Translations under genes and position numbers: made by a program
Source of the DNA: Gordius sp. MW1
Taxonomy: Eukaryota > Nematomorpha > Gordioida > Gordea > Gordiidae
Length of the DNA stretch: 64,000 nt
NCBI GenBank assembly: GCA_964036665.1
Contig: OZ038533.1
Span: forward strand, 4,975,413-5,039,412
Direction of reading: 5' to 3'
Notes under the pieces: generated by a model
Seen by the model: only the letters and a program-made list of their open reading frames with translations
What the model was told of the DNA's origin: nothing
Databases searched by the model: none
Shown here: positions 1 through 9,815 of the stretch, one piece after another
How the letters are laid out: each line of letters opens with the position of its first letter
How positions within the stretch are numbered: position 1 is the first letter of the stretch

Positions 1-1404
1 AAAATATCTCAAGCACTCGCAAAGTCATCGGAAAATTTGCTCACACTGGTCGGCTGCGATCGAGATCAAACAATGGGGGTGCAAGATTTAAAGTCGCGTT
101 CCGAATCTAAAAAACCGGTTGTAAATACGGTCGGCGGCACCGGGTGGAATTTTCTAAAATCGTTTTCGCGCCTTTTGGGAAACTCCGACGCTGCCACCGA
201 GCCTAATATACTATCTAGTTCTTCCTCCTCTTCTTCCCTACATCCTCCTCCTCCGTCCTCACAAACTTCCACCTCCGTTAAAAAAAGTAAAACACGTAAT
301 CGTGTTAAGAATAGTATGGTCGTTAGGGCAAGAAGCTCGACACCACCCGCAAAAACAAAGGCCGTTAATAAAGATAACATTGGGCAAAAGGCAGCGAAAA
401 TACCGAACAAACAACCCTTGAATAATATTAAACCAATTAACGAGACTACGGCGCAGACTCCAGGGAAGTCATTAACTTATACAAAACTAGAGTTTGACGA
501 ATTATCTTTAAGTCCGTTATTATATACTCCTATGAAACGAGTTGATTTGACAGGGATAAATAAGGAAGATGTTCCACAAACGACTAACAGTAAAAAGAGA
601 GACCGGAACAAATATAGGCATTTAGTCGGCGTGGATAAGAACGTTAAACATTTACACGAAAATACGATCCCCGCAGTTAAATTAAATATAAGTCCCTTGA
701 AGGAAATACTTTTGCCTTCGACATCTACCGCTGGTCATAAAACCCGCGAAAGTGCCCGAAAGACAACCCCACACACGATGAAGAAGATTGACATGGCGGA
801 TATATTTAGCACGCCCATCAAAAGTGTTGCTAATACCACATCCACCATCGGTCACGAATATCGTCCTTATAATTTATGGCATTATGGCAATCAATCCTCA
901 AGTTCGACAACGAGGCAACAATATATACCTATGACTAATATCCTCCCTTCCTCTTTTACCCAGCCCATCTTTATGGATCGACCCCGTGCTCCTACTCGGC
1001 CGGTTCCAATTTTTGCAACCTATCAAGCGCATGCCCCAACCCTTAAACCTATTTTGGGTTTCAGGACGCCTAATGTGAGACACCCGCCAACTATCTTGCA
1101 CAACCCTAATAACGTCTTTCGATCTAGGCCCAACGGGTACATTAGCGGGCCTACGGAAGCACCCGAGCATAGAAGGCATAGACACGATTCCGAAACCTTA
1201 ATCCAAAATGATGCCATCCAATCTTCCGGTTTTTATAGTCCGCCTCTAATTAAACGTCGAACCCCTGGGGCGCCCCCTGGTCCACCACAACCAGGGAGCG
1301 GGGCATATTTTTTAACTTATCGTGGTAGGGAAGCTCAAACTCAAAGGGGTACCATGTATCCGACGTACGATTACGAAGATACCTTCAGGGAGATGTATAG
1401 ATGA
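1..1404 (+). CDS. 3' part of an unrecognised Ser/Pro-rich protein gene
   Basis: The frame is open from the first base of the window to a TAG... no, TGA stop at 1402-1404, so this is the last exon or 3' part of a gene that starts upstream; at least 467 codons are visible and no start can be chosen. The protein is basic and low in complexity: an eight-Ser run followed by Pro runs near residue 70, Lys/Arg-rich stretches, and a His/Arg cluster near residue 390. Two short related motifs recur, LSPLLYTPMKRVDLTGI and IDMADIFSTPIKSV, both with an acidic or hydrophobic lead and a TP(M/I)K core, which look like docking or phosphorylation (SP/TP) sites. No enzymatic domain, membrane segment or signal peptide is seen. 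Codon use is even and there is no internal stop, and a poly(A) signal follows, so it looks like a functional host gene of unknown role. Confidence 0.7.
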   Translation, partial: KISQALAKSSENLLTLVGCDRDQTMGVQDLKSRSESKKPVVNTVGGTGWNFLKSFSRLLGNSDAATEPNILSSSSSSSSLHPPPPSSQTSTSVKKSKTRNRVKNSMVVRARSSTPPAKTKAVNKDNIGQKAAKIPNKQPLNNIKPINETTAQTPGKSLTYTKLEFDELSLSPLLYTPMKRVDLTGINKEDVPQTTNSKKRDRNKYRHLVGVDKNVKHLHENTIPAVKLNISPLKEILLPSTSTAGHKTRESARKTTPHTMKKIDMADIFSTPIKSVANTTSTIGHEYRPYNLWHYGNQSSSSTTRQQYIPMTNILPSSFTQPIFMDRPRAPTRPVPIFATYQAHAPTLKPILGFRTPNVRHPPTILHNPNNVFRSRPNGYISGPTEAPEHRRHRHDSETLIQNDAIQSSGFYSPPLIKRRTPGAPPGPPQPGSGAYFLTYRGREAQTQRGTMYPTYDYEDTFREMYR

Positions 1405-1550
1405 GCATTTAGATGCTAGTTATTGGTGATCATTTTAATTTAGGCTAGTCGTTCATTTGTAAAATATGTTGCCGTAGAGGAAAGAGACATTTTCGGAGTT
1501 ATTTTTTTTAATTTCGCTCATTGTGCCACCTATATTTATATTTATATATC

Positions 1551-1556
1551 AATAAA
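1551..1556 (+). promoter_or_regulatory. poly(A) signal AATAAA of the first gene
   Basis: A canonical AATAAA lies about 147 bp after the stop codon at 1404, in AT-rich sequence, and fits as the cleavage/polyadenylation signal of the gene ending at 1404. Confidence 0.6.
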
Positions 1557-2370
1557 AGTTTTAAAGGTGTTTTAATAGTCGGCTGACCAGAGATTAGAAT
1601 TACATGGGCTGTGTAATTACATTAAATTAGGCTCTAAAATTTTATCAAATTTATAACTTCAAATATTAATAATGGTTTTGCTATTTAAACTACATCCTGT
1701 TCTTTTATCTGTATGTAACATTGGGTTTGTGTGAAGCAAAATATGACCAACCCCTTTAACAAATATTTTATATTTAGAAAAGTCATAATTTAAAAACCTA
1801 ATTTTTTTGATTATTTTTAAAAATTATCCTAAGTATCACAGAAAATACATTTTAATAAGATTTTCTTTGAACTCAAAAATTAAATGATTTTGCTGTTATT
1901 TCTTAAATACACTGACCAGCATTGAGATATTGAATGTGTGATACATTTTAATATTAAAATCATTGAAAAGAACTTGACATAGTTTTTTAATCACTCTCGT
2001 GTTTATAATCGAAAAAACTAATTATTATTTTTTTTTATAATAACAAATGTTAATTGCAAAAAACTCTTTATGATTAACTTGATCTTTAAATTCGTGCTAA
2101 AAATTATATTAACAAAAACCGGTACTACAAATGTGCACGCCTTTTTATTAAACTTTTATAAGTATCGAAGAGACCCAATTATCTACTTATGAGGCCCTTT
2201 AGGTTGTGCGAGTGTTGAGAAAACCATAATCAATCTAAATTCGAATTAAAGGTTAGCTGAGGTAATACCAAAGTTGAATATAGCCTGGACTAAAAATTCA
2301 GCAATTTTAGTTCATTTACCTAAGTATGATGGCCCTTAAGTTATGTGAATAATTTTATAATATATTTATG
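1557..2370. other. AT-rich intergenic sequence, no gene seen
   Basis: Stops are dense in all frames and I see no repeat ends, RNA gene or exon-like segment here. Confidence 0.6.
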
Positions 2371-2493
2371 CAGCGTTTCTCTAAAAGTTTGACATCTTGA
2401 CTCCCCTCCCGCACACTAGTAGGAGAGAAAAGGGTGATCAATCAAAGTTTATGAAAATGAACTCTCTTTCCCTCTCCTTCCTTCGCGTGCAAC

Positions 2494-3771
2494 CATAGAC
2501 TACATAGACTGCTCATCACGGTATAAAATGTGTGTGTTTTTTTCCGCCATTTTGAATAACACATAATATACCTCAATACCCTCACAAACAAGGTCAATTA
2601 TGAATTATAAAAATACAATAAAAATTAAAAATGTAAAAACTGTAATAATATTAAAATTAATCTAATAAATTATATTTCAGAATACATAAATATTGTATTA
2701 ATGCTCAATTTGTTAGTTGGGAATTAATGATAAATTAAAGAAGTATATATTTTAAAAAGGTGAATGAAACATATTGAACTTGTTATATATCAACAACATT
2801 ATATTGACACATTTCATAAAAATTAAAAATGTTAAAACTGTAATGATATTAAAATTAATCTAATAAATTATATATCAGAATACATAAATATTGTATTAAT
2901 GCTCAATTTGTTAGTTGGGAATTAATGATAAAGTAAAGAAGTATATATTTTAAAAAGGTGAATGAATTGAACTTGTTAGATATCAACAACATTATATTGA
3001 CACATTTCATAAAAATTAAAAACTGTAATAATATTAAAATTAATCTAATAAATTATATATCAGAATACATAAATATTGTATTAATGCTCAATTTGTTAGT
3101 TGGGAATTAATGATAAAGTAAAGAAGTATAAATTTAAAAAGGTGAATGAAACATATTAAACTTGTTAGATATCAACAACATTATATTGACACATTTCATA
3201 AAAATTAAAAACTGTAATAATATTAAAATTAACCTAATAAATTATATTTCAGAATACATAAATATTGTATTAATGCTCAATTTGTAAGTTGGGAATTAAT
3301 GATAAAGTAAAGAAGTATATATTTTTAAAAAGGTGAATGAAACATATTGAACTTGTTAGATATCAACAACATTATATTGACACATTTCATAAAAATTAAA
3401 AATGTTAAAACTGTAATGATATTAAAATTAATTTAATAAATTATATATCAGAATACATAAATATTGTATTAATACTCAATTTGTTACTTGGGAATTAATG
3501 ATAAAGTAAAGAATTATATAATGTACCCTCTCAAATAAGGTCAATTATAAATTAAGACCTAATTTTTTTTAAAAATATCGTATATCTAGTAATATCTTAC
3601 CTATTTATGGTATCAAATCCTTTTTTCTTTAACTCTCCTGTTCGAAGAAAACGACATAGCGCAAAACCACATTATATGATATAGGACGGTAGTGTTATTC
3701 AAAATGGAGGCAAATTTCACACACAATTTGCCATATGGAACATATGATATGGGCAGTCTATGTAGTCTATG
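2494..3771. mobile_element. 1.28-kb TIR element (family Z) with 8-bp TSD
   Basis: Both ends carry a perfect 19-bp terminal inverted repeat, CATAGACTACATAGACTGC, itself almost a direct repeat of CATAGACT. The element is flanked by a perfect target duplication CGTGCAAC (2486-2493 and 3772-3779). Weaker inverted similarity, including CCATTTTGAATAACAC, continues inwards. The interior is an AT-rich tandem array with no transposase, so the element is non-autonomous. An 8-bp duplication is usual for hAT, P and Merlin elements; the terminus does not settle which. A related end is at 31800-31823. Confidence 0.85.
2600..3530. repeat. Tandem array, about 5 units of 185-199 bp
   Basis: The phrase CTCAATTTGTTAGTTGGGAA recurs near 2704, 2903, 3087, 3277 and (altered) 3476, giving spacings of roughly 185-199 bp. 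Units are very AT-rich and noncoding. Short direct repeats containing AAGGTCAATTAT (about 2590 and 3540) border the array. Confidence 0.85.
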
Positions 3772-3845
3772 CGTGCAACTTACTCCCTCCCTGACCATTT
3801 ATATGCCTTCGCTACTCTTGCATTATTGTTTGCCCTTTTTTATAA

Positions 3846-4189
3846 TTTTTTGTTTTTCGTCTAAAATTTGTCTTTTTTTTTTGCTGTTTTTTTTAATAAG
3901 GCACTAACGATTAAAATATTTATCAAACTATTAGGTAAAATAACCTCTTAATAACTTTATTGTAAAAAATTATAGTCAATATTTACATAAGTCAAAAAAT
4001 ACACATACAAATTAGTAATTAATATTTTAATTATTTAAACATGGATCAATATGTTTTACATGGTTAAAATAATTTTGACAATCTTCAGAACTAATCTAAA
4101 AATACTGTATATACATATTGTATATGTGAAATTACCTGGGATTTAGAATTTTCCACTAGTGACAATAAATCACTTTCATTTTGAGGTTC
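3846..4189. other. AT-rich sequence, no gene seen
   Basis: A T-rich tract around 3830-3900 and otherwise stop-dense DNA; nothing further is supported. Confidence 0.5.
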
Positions 4190-5015
4190 ACCTTTTCTTA
4201 CGATAAATTTTAATTTACAGAAAACCTATTCTATTAAATTTAGAAAAGGGGAATATGGGGGCAGGTATAAGGCTTTATGCCCAAAAGCCGATAATGTATT
4301 CTTCACAATTTGTGACTGATGAAATGGAACATTATCCATTACAATTATACAATTTTGAATATTCCTAGTCGCTAACTCTTGTAATAATTCTGTTAAAAAA
4401 TCATTAAATTTTTGGCTGTTATAAGCTCCATTTAATATTCTATAAAAAAGGACTTCATCCTTCGTCATGCAGCAGACATGCTAATATTTTTACTTTTAGG
4501 TGCCTTCACTTTTTTGATCGCCCTTTAATTGCTTAACGCCCTTCCGTGTATACATCGCATTGATATATTAAACCCCGTTTCGTCCATAAAAAAATCTTCA
4601 TATCAAGTGCCAAAAGACGGCTAAATCTTGCATATACATGCGTCTTTTAACGATGACATCATCATCATTGCGCCTTTCGGGAATAGCAGTTACCCGTTTA
4701 AGGTGTAATGGAAACCTTTAATTTGCCGGGCAATTGTAGCCAGACAAACTTCAAGATTGTACTTTTCCTTTAATTTTCCCTTTAAATCTTAAAGAGATAG
4801 GCCACAATCATTGTCAATTTCATATAATTGATCTGTTCATGATTTAATTTTTTCCCTCTGCCGGTACTTTTTTGTCGAAATCCTCCTTCTTCATTAAATA
4901 TTTTTACCGCTCTCATGGCCTGATATCGCGATATATCTAATAATCTACCAATTTCAACCTACGATTTCCCATCTTGGCTGAGTTTTATAGCTAATTTTCT
5001 TGTTTGTTGATCCAT
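4190..5015 (-). pseudogene. Broken Tc1/mariner-type DDE transposase
   Basis: Read on the minus strand from an ATG at 5015, the frame opens with a helix-turn-helix region (MDQQTRKLAIKLSQDGKS, then a stop, then EIGRLLDISRY) typical of the N-terminal DNA-binding domain of Tc1/mariner and IS630 proteins. After several lesions an open piece at 4468-4226 gives the DDE_3 core: IIVMDNVPFHQS, with the second catalytic Asp, and LPPYSPFLNLIE, just before the third acidic position. Stops and frameshifts between the pieces mean it cannot make an active enzyme. The family cuts and pastes DNA at TA sites; I did not find convincing TIRs. Confidence 0.8.
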
Positions 5016-5499
5016 CATAGTAAAAAAACTAGAAATTTCAGACGAAAAACAAAAAATTATAAAAAAAACTCGGGCCTTCGGCCCTCGTGGGAAGGGGGAG
5101 GGGAGAGGGAAGGGGGGAAGGGAAGGGGGGAAGAGAAGGGGGACGACTCATCTATACTTTGTATAAATGTATCATATTTGCTATGCAATTTATGGGCGAG
5201 AAAGGTGGGAAGGGGCGAGAATGCCTATAGGGGGGTATTAAATGCCTAATGATTAATTAACTATTTGTACAAATTTTCCATTTATAGGCAAAATGTAATA
5301 TAGGCAAAATGTAATATAGGCAAGGGTTAGGGTTAGATTTAGTGTTTGCATCTAGTTGCGTATTACATTAGTTTTTACGGCCTTTAGTGATTATGGGTCT
5401 AACAAACATTATATTATAAAACATCACAATGTTAAGAATTTGCAGAATTGTTGGGAGAAATTTTTGTTGAATTTGAACAATTTTTAATTAAAAAAATCA

Positions 5500-6180
5500 A
5501 AAATTTGGCGAATGGTCATTTTTTCTCCATTGGTCAGTACCAACAGATACTCTATAAGTCAATGAAAGCCAAAAAACGGAAAAAAAAATTTGATGCTCAC
5601 TTTGGCCAATGGTCATTTTTTTCCATTGGTCAGCAGCCAGCATACGGTAAAAATGGATATAAATTCATAAGAGTAAAAAAAACGGAAAAAAAAAATTTCG
5701 AATCACATTTTGGCCAATGGTCATTTTTTTCCATTGGTCAGCAGCCAGGACACGGTAAAAGTGGATATAAATTCATAATAGTCAAAAAAAACGAAAAAAA
5801 AATTTTCGAATCACATTTTGGCCAATGGTCATTTTATTCCATTGGTCAGCAGCCAGCAGACGGCCAAAAAGTCATAATAGCAATGGTAGGAACAGGAACA
5901 ATCATAATAGTCAAAAAAAAACGAAGAAAATAATTTCGATTCACATTTTGGCCAATGGTCATTTTTTCCATCGGTCAGGAGCCAGCGGACGGCCAAAAAG
6001 TCATAATAGCAATGGTAGTAACAGGAACAATCATAATAGTCAAAAAAACGAAAAAATAAACTCGGGTTCACATTTTGGCCAATGGTCATTTTTTTCATTG
6101 GTCAGCAGCCAGCGGACGGCCAAAAAGTTTTATTATCAATGATAGTAACAAGAACAATCATAAGAGTCAAAAAAACTCCG
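5500..6180 (+). repeat. Six-unit tandem array with an internal palindrome
   Basis: Units start near 5501, 5601, 5709, 5814, 5942 and 6070, spaced about 100-130 bp. Each has CCAATGG, a T-rich spacer and CCATTGG, so a transcript or single strand can fold into a 7-bp stem. Each then continues with CAGCAGCCAG and a GGACGGCCAAAAAGTCAT-type block. Degenerate single units recur at 22060 and 22345. Confidence 0.85.
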
Positions 6181-6339
6181 GGATTCTAACCCAAAAACTA
6201 GTTAAATTGCATAGCAATTAAAAGTAAACAACTTTTATTTATGTTTATTACATAATAAAATGAAACAATAATAGAACAAGCGGACGGCCAAAAAGTCATA
6301 TTATCAATGGTAGTAACAGGAAAAATATATTAATTTAAT

Positions 6340-6440
6340 TTAAAAAATAAAAAAAAATTTGCCCTCTCCGGGAATCGAACCAGCAATTCAGAACGTTCGC
6401 CGGGGTTCGAACCCACATTAATAGAGGCATAGGCTTTTGT
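6340..6440 (-). other. tRNA-like T-arm segments with T-run
   Basis: On the minus strand there are two B-box-like T-arms, GGGTTCGAACCCCGGCG (near 6400) and CTGGTTCGATTCCCGGAGAG (near 6370). The second is followed by GGGCA and a T run like a Pol III terminator. No cloverleaf can be completed, so these look like tRNA 3'-half relics within the repeat. Equivalent segments occur at 22165-22200 and 22455-22480. Confidence 0.45.
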
Positions 6441-6589
6441 AGGGGCACAGGAACCCATATCAGTAGAGGCATAGGCCCTTGTAGTGGAGGGCATAGGGTA
6501 ATTATAGCAATTAATATCAATGTTACCCAATTCAAAAACGCATAGACATACTTATGCATTAATTTAACATAGCAATTAAAACCCGACCC

Positions 6590-6720
6590 CGCCCGAAAGC
6601 GAGGGAGATAGAGATGAGGGGTGGGGCACCTCTTATGCATTAATTTAAAAAATAACACAGCGAGGGAGATAGAGATGAGGGGTGGGGCACCTCTTTCTCA
6701 TGCATTAATTTAAAAAATCG
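6590..6720. repeat. Short tandem duplication, about 65-bp unit
   Basis: Two copies of a unit containing GCGAGGGAGATAGAGATGAG and GGGTGGGGCACCTCTT, each followed by ATGCATTAATTTAAAAAAT. Noncoding. Confidence 0.8.
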
Positions 6721-7369
6721 AACCCAATGCAAATAGATAGGGACGGACAGACAACGGACGGACAACAAAAAACGAGCCCATAAATTGCATAGCAATTAAA
6801 AGGGCCAACAATAATGCAAAAGTGGAGAAGGCATCTAAATGGTCAGGTATAGTTGTTAAATTGCTAAGTAGCTTCAACTAAAAACGCGAGCACGAACACT
6901 AGCTGGGTAATATGCTAGTTTAACACAATGAGTGCTAGCTGCTCGGTGCAATAGTTTTAACAGTAGCACGTAAAAACGTATCGGTGCATTCGACCAAAGT
7001 TTAACTGACAAAATATCTATGAATGTCTATAAATATTTAACGAAAATGCACTTTGAGAGGGGTTTACAGAGACGAAAACGTTAAGGTTAGTGTTTTAGTT
7101 CGGGGTTTTAGGTTAGGGTTTGGGTTAGGATTAGATGCACACATTTTAATCGACAAATGCATTTTCGTAGACATTTATTTGTTATTTGCTCTTTGGTCAA
7201 TTGCAACTGAATCACGTAAAAATGCTTGAGAGGTTAGTCGAAGCAGCCAAATCTGTTAAAAAATTTAGGAGGAGCTCGAGCAGTAAATTCGAGCAGATAG
7301 TAGATTGAATTGCTACTTGTTAAAATTATAATTTTAATCCTATTATATATCATAAATAAATTAAGAACT

Positions 7370-8062
7370 TTCCCCCCCCCCTATTTTTTATCCTTTTTCT
7401 CACTTGAGGGGAGATGGGGGAAGGGGGGGGGGTGTTTTGCCCCCCCCCCTCTTATTTTTTATTATCTTTCTCACCACCCCCCTTATTTTTTATCCTCTTT
7501 CGAACCATAGGGGAGATGGGGGGGAGGTGTTTTACCCCCCCCCCCCCTTATTTTTCATCTTCTTTCTCACAAGAAAGGAGATGGGGGGGGGGGGGGGTGT
7601 TTTGCCCCCCCCCCTTATTTTTTATCCTCTTTCGAACCAGAAAGGAGAACACCCCCCCTCCTTATTTTTTATCCTCTTTCGAACCAGAGTGGAGATGGGG
7701 GGGAGGTGTTTTACCTACCTCCCTTTTTATCCTCTTTCTAACACCAGAGGGGAGATAGGGGGGGGGGGGGGGGGGGGAGAGGGGGGGGGGGGTACTACCC
7801 CTCCCCTTATTTTTTATCCTCTTTCTCACCAGAGGGGAGATGGGGGGGGGGGGGGGGTGTTTTGCCCCCCTTATTTTTTTTACCCTCTACTGGTGCACCC
7901 CTTGGTAAGAAAAAGAGTAAAAAATAAGGTTGGGGGGCAAACCCCCTCCCCCTTTGGTAAAAAAAAGGATAAAAAATAGGGGGGGGGCAAAACCCCCCCC
8001 CCCCACTGGTTCGAAAGAGGATAAAAAATAAGGGGAAGGGGCAAAACACCCCCCCCCCCCAT
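7370..8062. repeat. Poly-C/poly-G tandem array
   Basis: About ten units of roughly 55-75 bp, each with a C run (up to about 12), TTATTTTTTATCCTCTTTC, a short linker such as TCACCAGAGGGGAGAT and a G run (up to about 16). The last three units are inverted. A smaller inverted block lies at 9215-9450. Long open frames here are translations of the repeat, not genes. Run lengths may be unreliable in assembly. Confidence 0.9.
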
Positions 8063-8064
8063 CT

Positions 8065-9214
8065 TAGAGGCCTGCACGGGTCACCCGAAACCCGACCCGG
8101 GTCGGGTTCGGGTTTAAAATTTTAGAATGCATTCGGGTCGGGTCGGGTTGGATTTATAGAGTCGGGTCAAAGGATATGAATCTTACATTACAAAATGAAC
8201 GAAACGTATTTGTTAAATTATGCTATTTTCTATAATTTTAGTTATACAATATCGAATTGTATGACTAAACTAATTATATTCATTCATTCATAGAATCAAT
8301 TTCCTTTTCGATTTTTTAATTCGTTTAATTAAATTAAATGATGGTTTAATCAATAATGTGCCTTTTGAGCTAAAAGACTTGGCCAAAAGGTGCCAAAAAA
8401 TTTTGAATGAAAAAATTGATTTGGATCTGTATTATAAAATTGCAACATTTTTGAGTCCAAAATATAAAGCACTGAAGATGTTGATGCCTTAGGAGCTCAA
8501 TAATGTTTATGATGAGATTCAATTATTGCTTAGTGAATGTGAACAAAAAAAACCGGTAGTTGGTGAAAGGGAAACATTGAAGGGAACTCCTCAGCTAGGT
8601 ATTTAACATATAATTATTTGTTTATTGTGTAGAAAATAAGGATGCCCAATCCACGTTTCTCGATTTTTCTGGGTAAGAAGAAAATTGTATGGACGATAAT
8701 GTGGAAGGAAAGGGCGAACTCGAAGAATACATTAATCATAAAATCACGAAGAAGGATGAAAATTACGAGCTTTTGGAATGGTGGAAGATTAATTCATGTA
8801 AATATCCGACATTGTCCCTATTGGCTCGTAAATTTTTGGCCATACCAGCTTCTTCTACCAGTAGTGAGAGGTCCTTTTCCACTGCTGGAAGAATTATAGA
8901 AGAGAGAAGGTCTAATTTACGCCCCGAAATTGTAGACGCCATAATATTTATACATAATTATAGTAAATCAATTTAATAAATTTATTAATCAAATTTTGTA
9001 TGATCATTTCTGTCGAATAAATTTTTCATCCTCAAATTTTTCTACTGGTTCGAGTCGTTGAAAATTTAAAAACGCTTTCGGGTCGGGTCGGGTCGGGTTC
9101 GGGTTGAAAATTTAAAAACGCTTTCGGGTCGGGTCGGGTTCGGGTTGAAAATTTAAAAACGCTTTCGGGTCGGGTCGGGTTCGGGTTGAAAAAAAGTGAA
9201 TTTGCAGGCCTCTA
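8065..9214 (+). mobile_element. 1.15-kb hAT element nested in the array
   Basis: The termini form a perfect 12-bp inverted repeat, TAGAGGCCTGCA and TGCAGGCCTCTA. Subterminal GGGTCGGGT repeats lie at 8080-8165 and 9060-9190, a pattern common at hAT ends. CCATCT is repeated directly at both borders (6 bp, shorter than the 8 bp expected, perhaps altered in the repetitive target). It carries the transposase remnant at 8330-8976. Confidence 0.85.
8330..8976 (+). pseudogene. C-terminal part of a hAT transposase
   Basis: An upstream piece (about 8340-8590) reads through LAKRCQKILNEKIDLDLYYK and FLSPKYKALKML, with a stop after MLMP, typical of the helical region before the hAT C-terminus. A second piece in another frame, 8689-8976, ends with the hAT dimerisation domain: ELLEWWKINSCKYPTLSLLA, then IPASSTSSERSFSTAGRI and a final INF-type helix. 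The N-terminal BED finger and catalytic region are missing, so this is an internally deleted relic. Active enzymes of the family cut and paste DNA with 8-bp duplications. Confidence 0.85.
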
Positions 9215-9650
9215 CCATCTCCCCTCTGGTTAGAAAGAGGATAAAAAATACCCATCTCCTTTCTGGTGAAAAAGAGGATAAAAAATAAGGGGGGGGGGAC
9301 ATCTGGTAAGAAAGAGGGTAAAAAATATGATGAGAAAGAGGATAAAAAATAAGGGGGCGAGGCCAAAACACTCTCCCCCCTCCCCCCTGATGAGAAAGAT
9401 GGTAAAAAATAAGGGGAGGGGGGGGGGGGGTTCCCCCCCCCCCATCTCCCCTCCTCGAGCTCCTCCTAAATTTTTTAACAGATTTGGCTGCTTCGACTAA
9501 CCTCTCGAGCATTTTTAAGTGCTACTGTTAAAACCATTGCACCGAGCAGCTAGCGCTCATTGCGTTAAACTAGCATATTACCCAGCTACTGTTCGTGTTC
9601 GAGCATAGCACATAATTAGCATTGCTAAAGTTAGCAATTTAACGTATCTA

Positions 9651-9815
9651 TGGTCAGGGAGGGAGTAAGTTGGACGCGAAGGAAAGAGAGGGAAAGAACG
9701 TTTATTTTTAAAAGCTTTGATTGATCATCCTTTTCTCTCCTACTAGCTTGCGGGAGGGGAGTCAAGATGTTCAAACTTTTAGAGAAACGGTGTAACATAC
9801 TTGTATCCATAGCAT
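9651..9815 (-). repeat. Family Y repeat, main part of copy 2
   Basis: The reverse complement matches 2371-2493 and 3772-3800 closely. The remaining end of this copy is at 6800-6847, separated by the W element, so the copy is split at TGGTCAGG. It is continuous at the site where the first copy is interrupted. Confidence 0.75.

Larger units (their letters stand above)
2371..3845 (+). repeat. Short dispersed repeat (family Y), split by a TIR element
   Basis: The two outer pieces, 2371-2493 and 3772-3845, join into one unit whose reverse complement is found at 6800-6847 plus 9651-9815. Shared landmarks are TTGACTCCCCTCCCGC, a TTCCTTCGCG block and CTCCCTCCCTGACCAT. The copy here is interrupted by the element at 2494-3771, and the 8 bases CGTGCAAC are duplicated at the break. 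The other copy is unbroken at this point and acts as the empty site. No coding capacity. Confidence 0.7.
5063..6530 (+). repeat. Dispersed element (family V), copy 1
   Basis: It begins with a perfect short hairpin GGGCC-TTC-GGCCC, then a purine-rich GGGAAGG tract, a conserved block containing GGGCGAGAAAGG and CCTATAGGGGGGTATTAAATG, and a GGTTAGGGTTAGATTTAGTG block. An array of palindrome-bearing units and sequences with tRNA-like T-arms follow. Two more copies lie at 21744-22485 and from 63641 to the window end. There is no coding sequence; ORFs across the array are translations of the repeat. The superfamily is unknown and the 3' limit is approximate. Confidence 0.7.
6848..9650. mobile_element. 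2.8-kb hAT-like TIR element (family W) with perfect TSD
   Basis: The ends are TATAGTTGTTAAATTGCTAA and, reversed, TAGATACGTTAAATTGCTAA; inverted similarity runs on for over 150 bp on each side (AGCTGGGTAATATGCTAG, CTAGCTGCTCGGTGCAAT). The flanks are an identical 8-bp duplication TGGTCAGG (6840-6847 and 9651-9658), set in the family Y repeat. A related right end at 38380 reads TAGTGGTGTTAAATTGC, a usual hAT style. The interior has lost any gene of its own and holds poly-G/poly-C tandem repeats and a separate small hAT at 8065-9214. Confidence 0.85.

Noticed and set aside
5448..6142. Overlapping ORFs of 89-161 codons
   Set aside because: They are read-through of the tandem palindrome array of family V; the repeated SFFSIGQ text reflects the DNA unit.
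7404..8077. Several 60-190 codon ORFs on both strands
   Set aside because: They are translations of the poly-G/poly-C tandem array, with repeated FILFRTR or FYPLS text in all frames.
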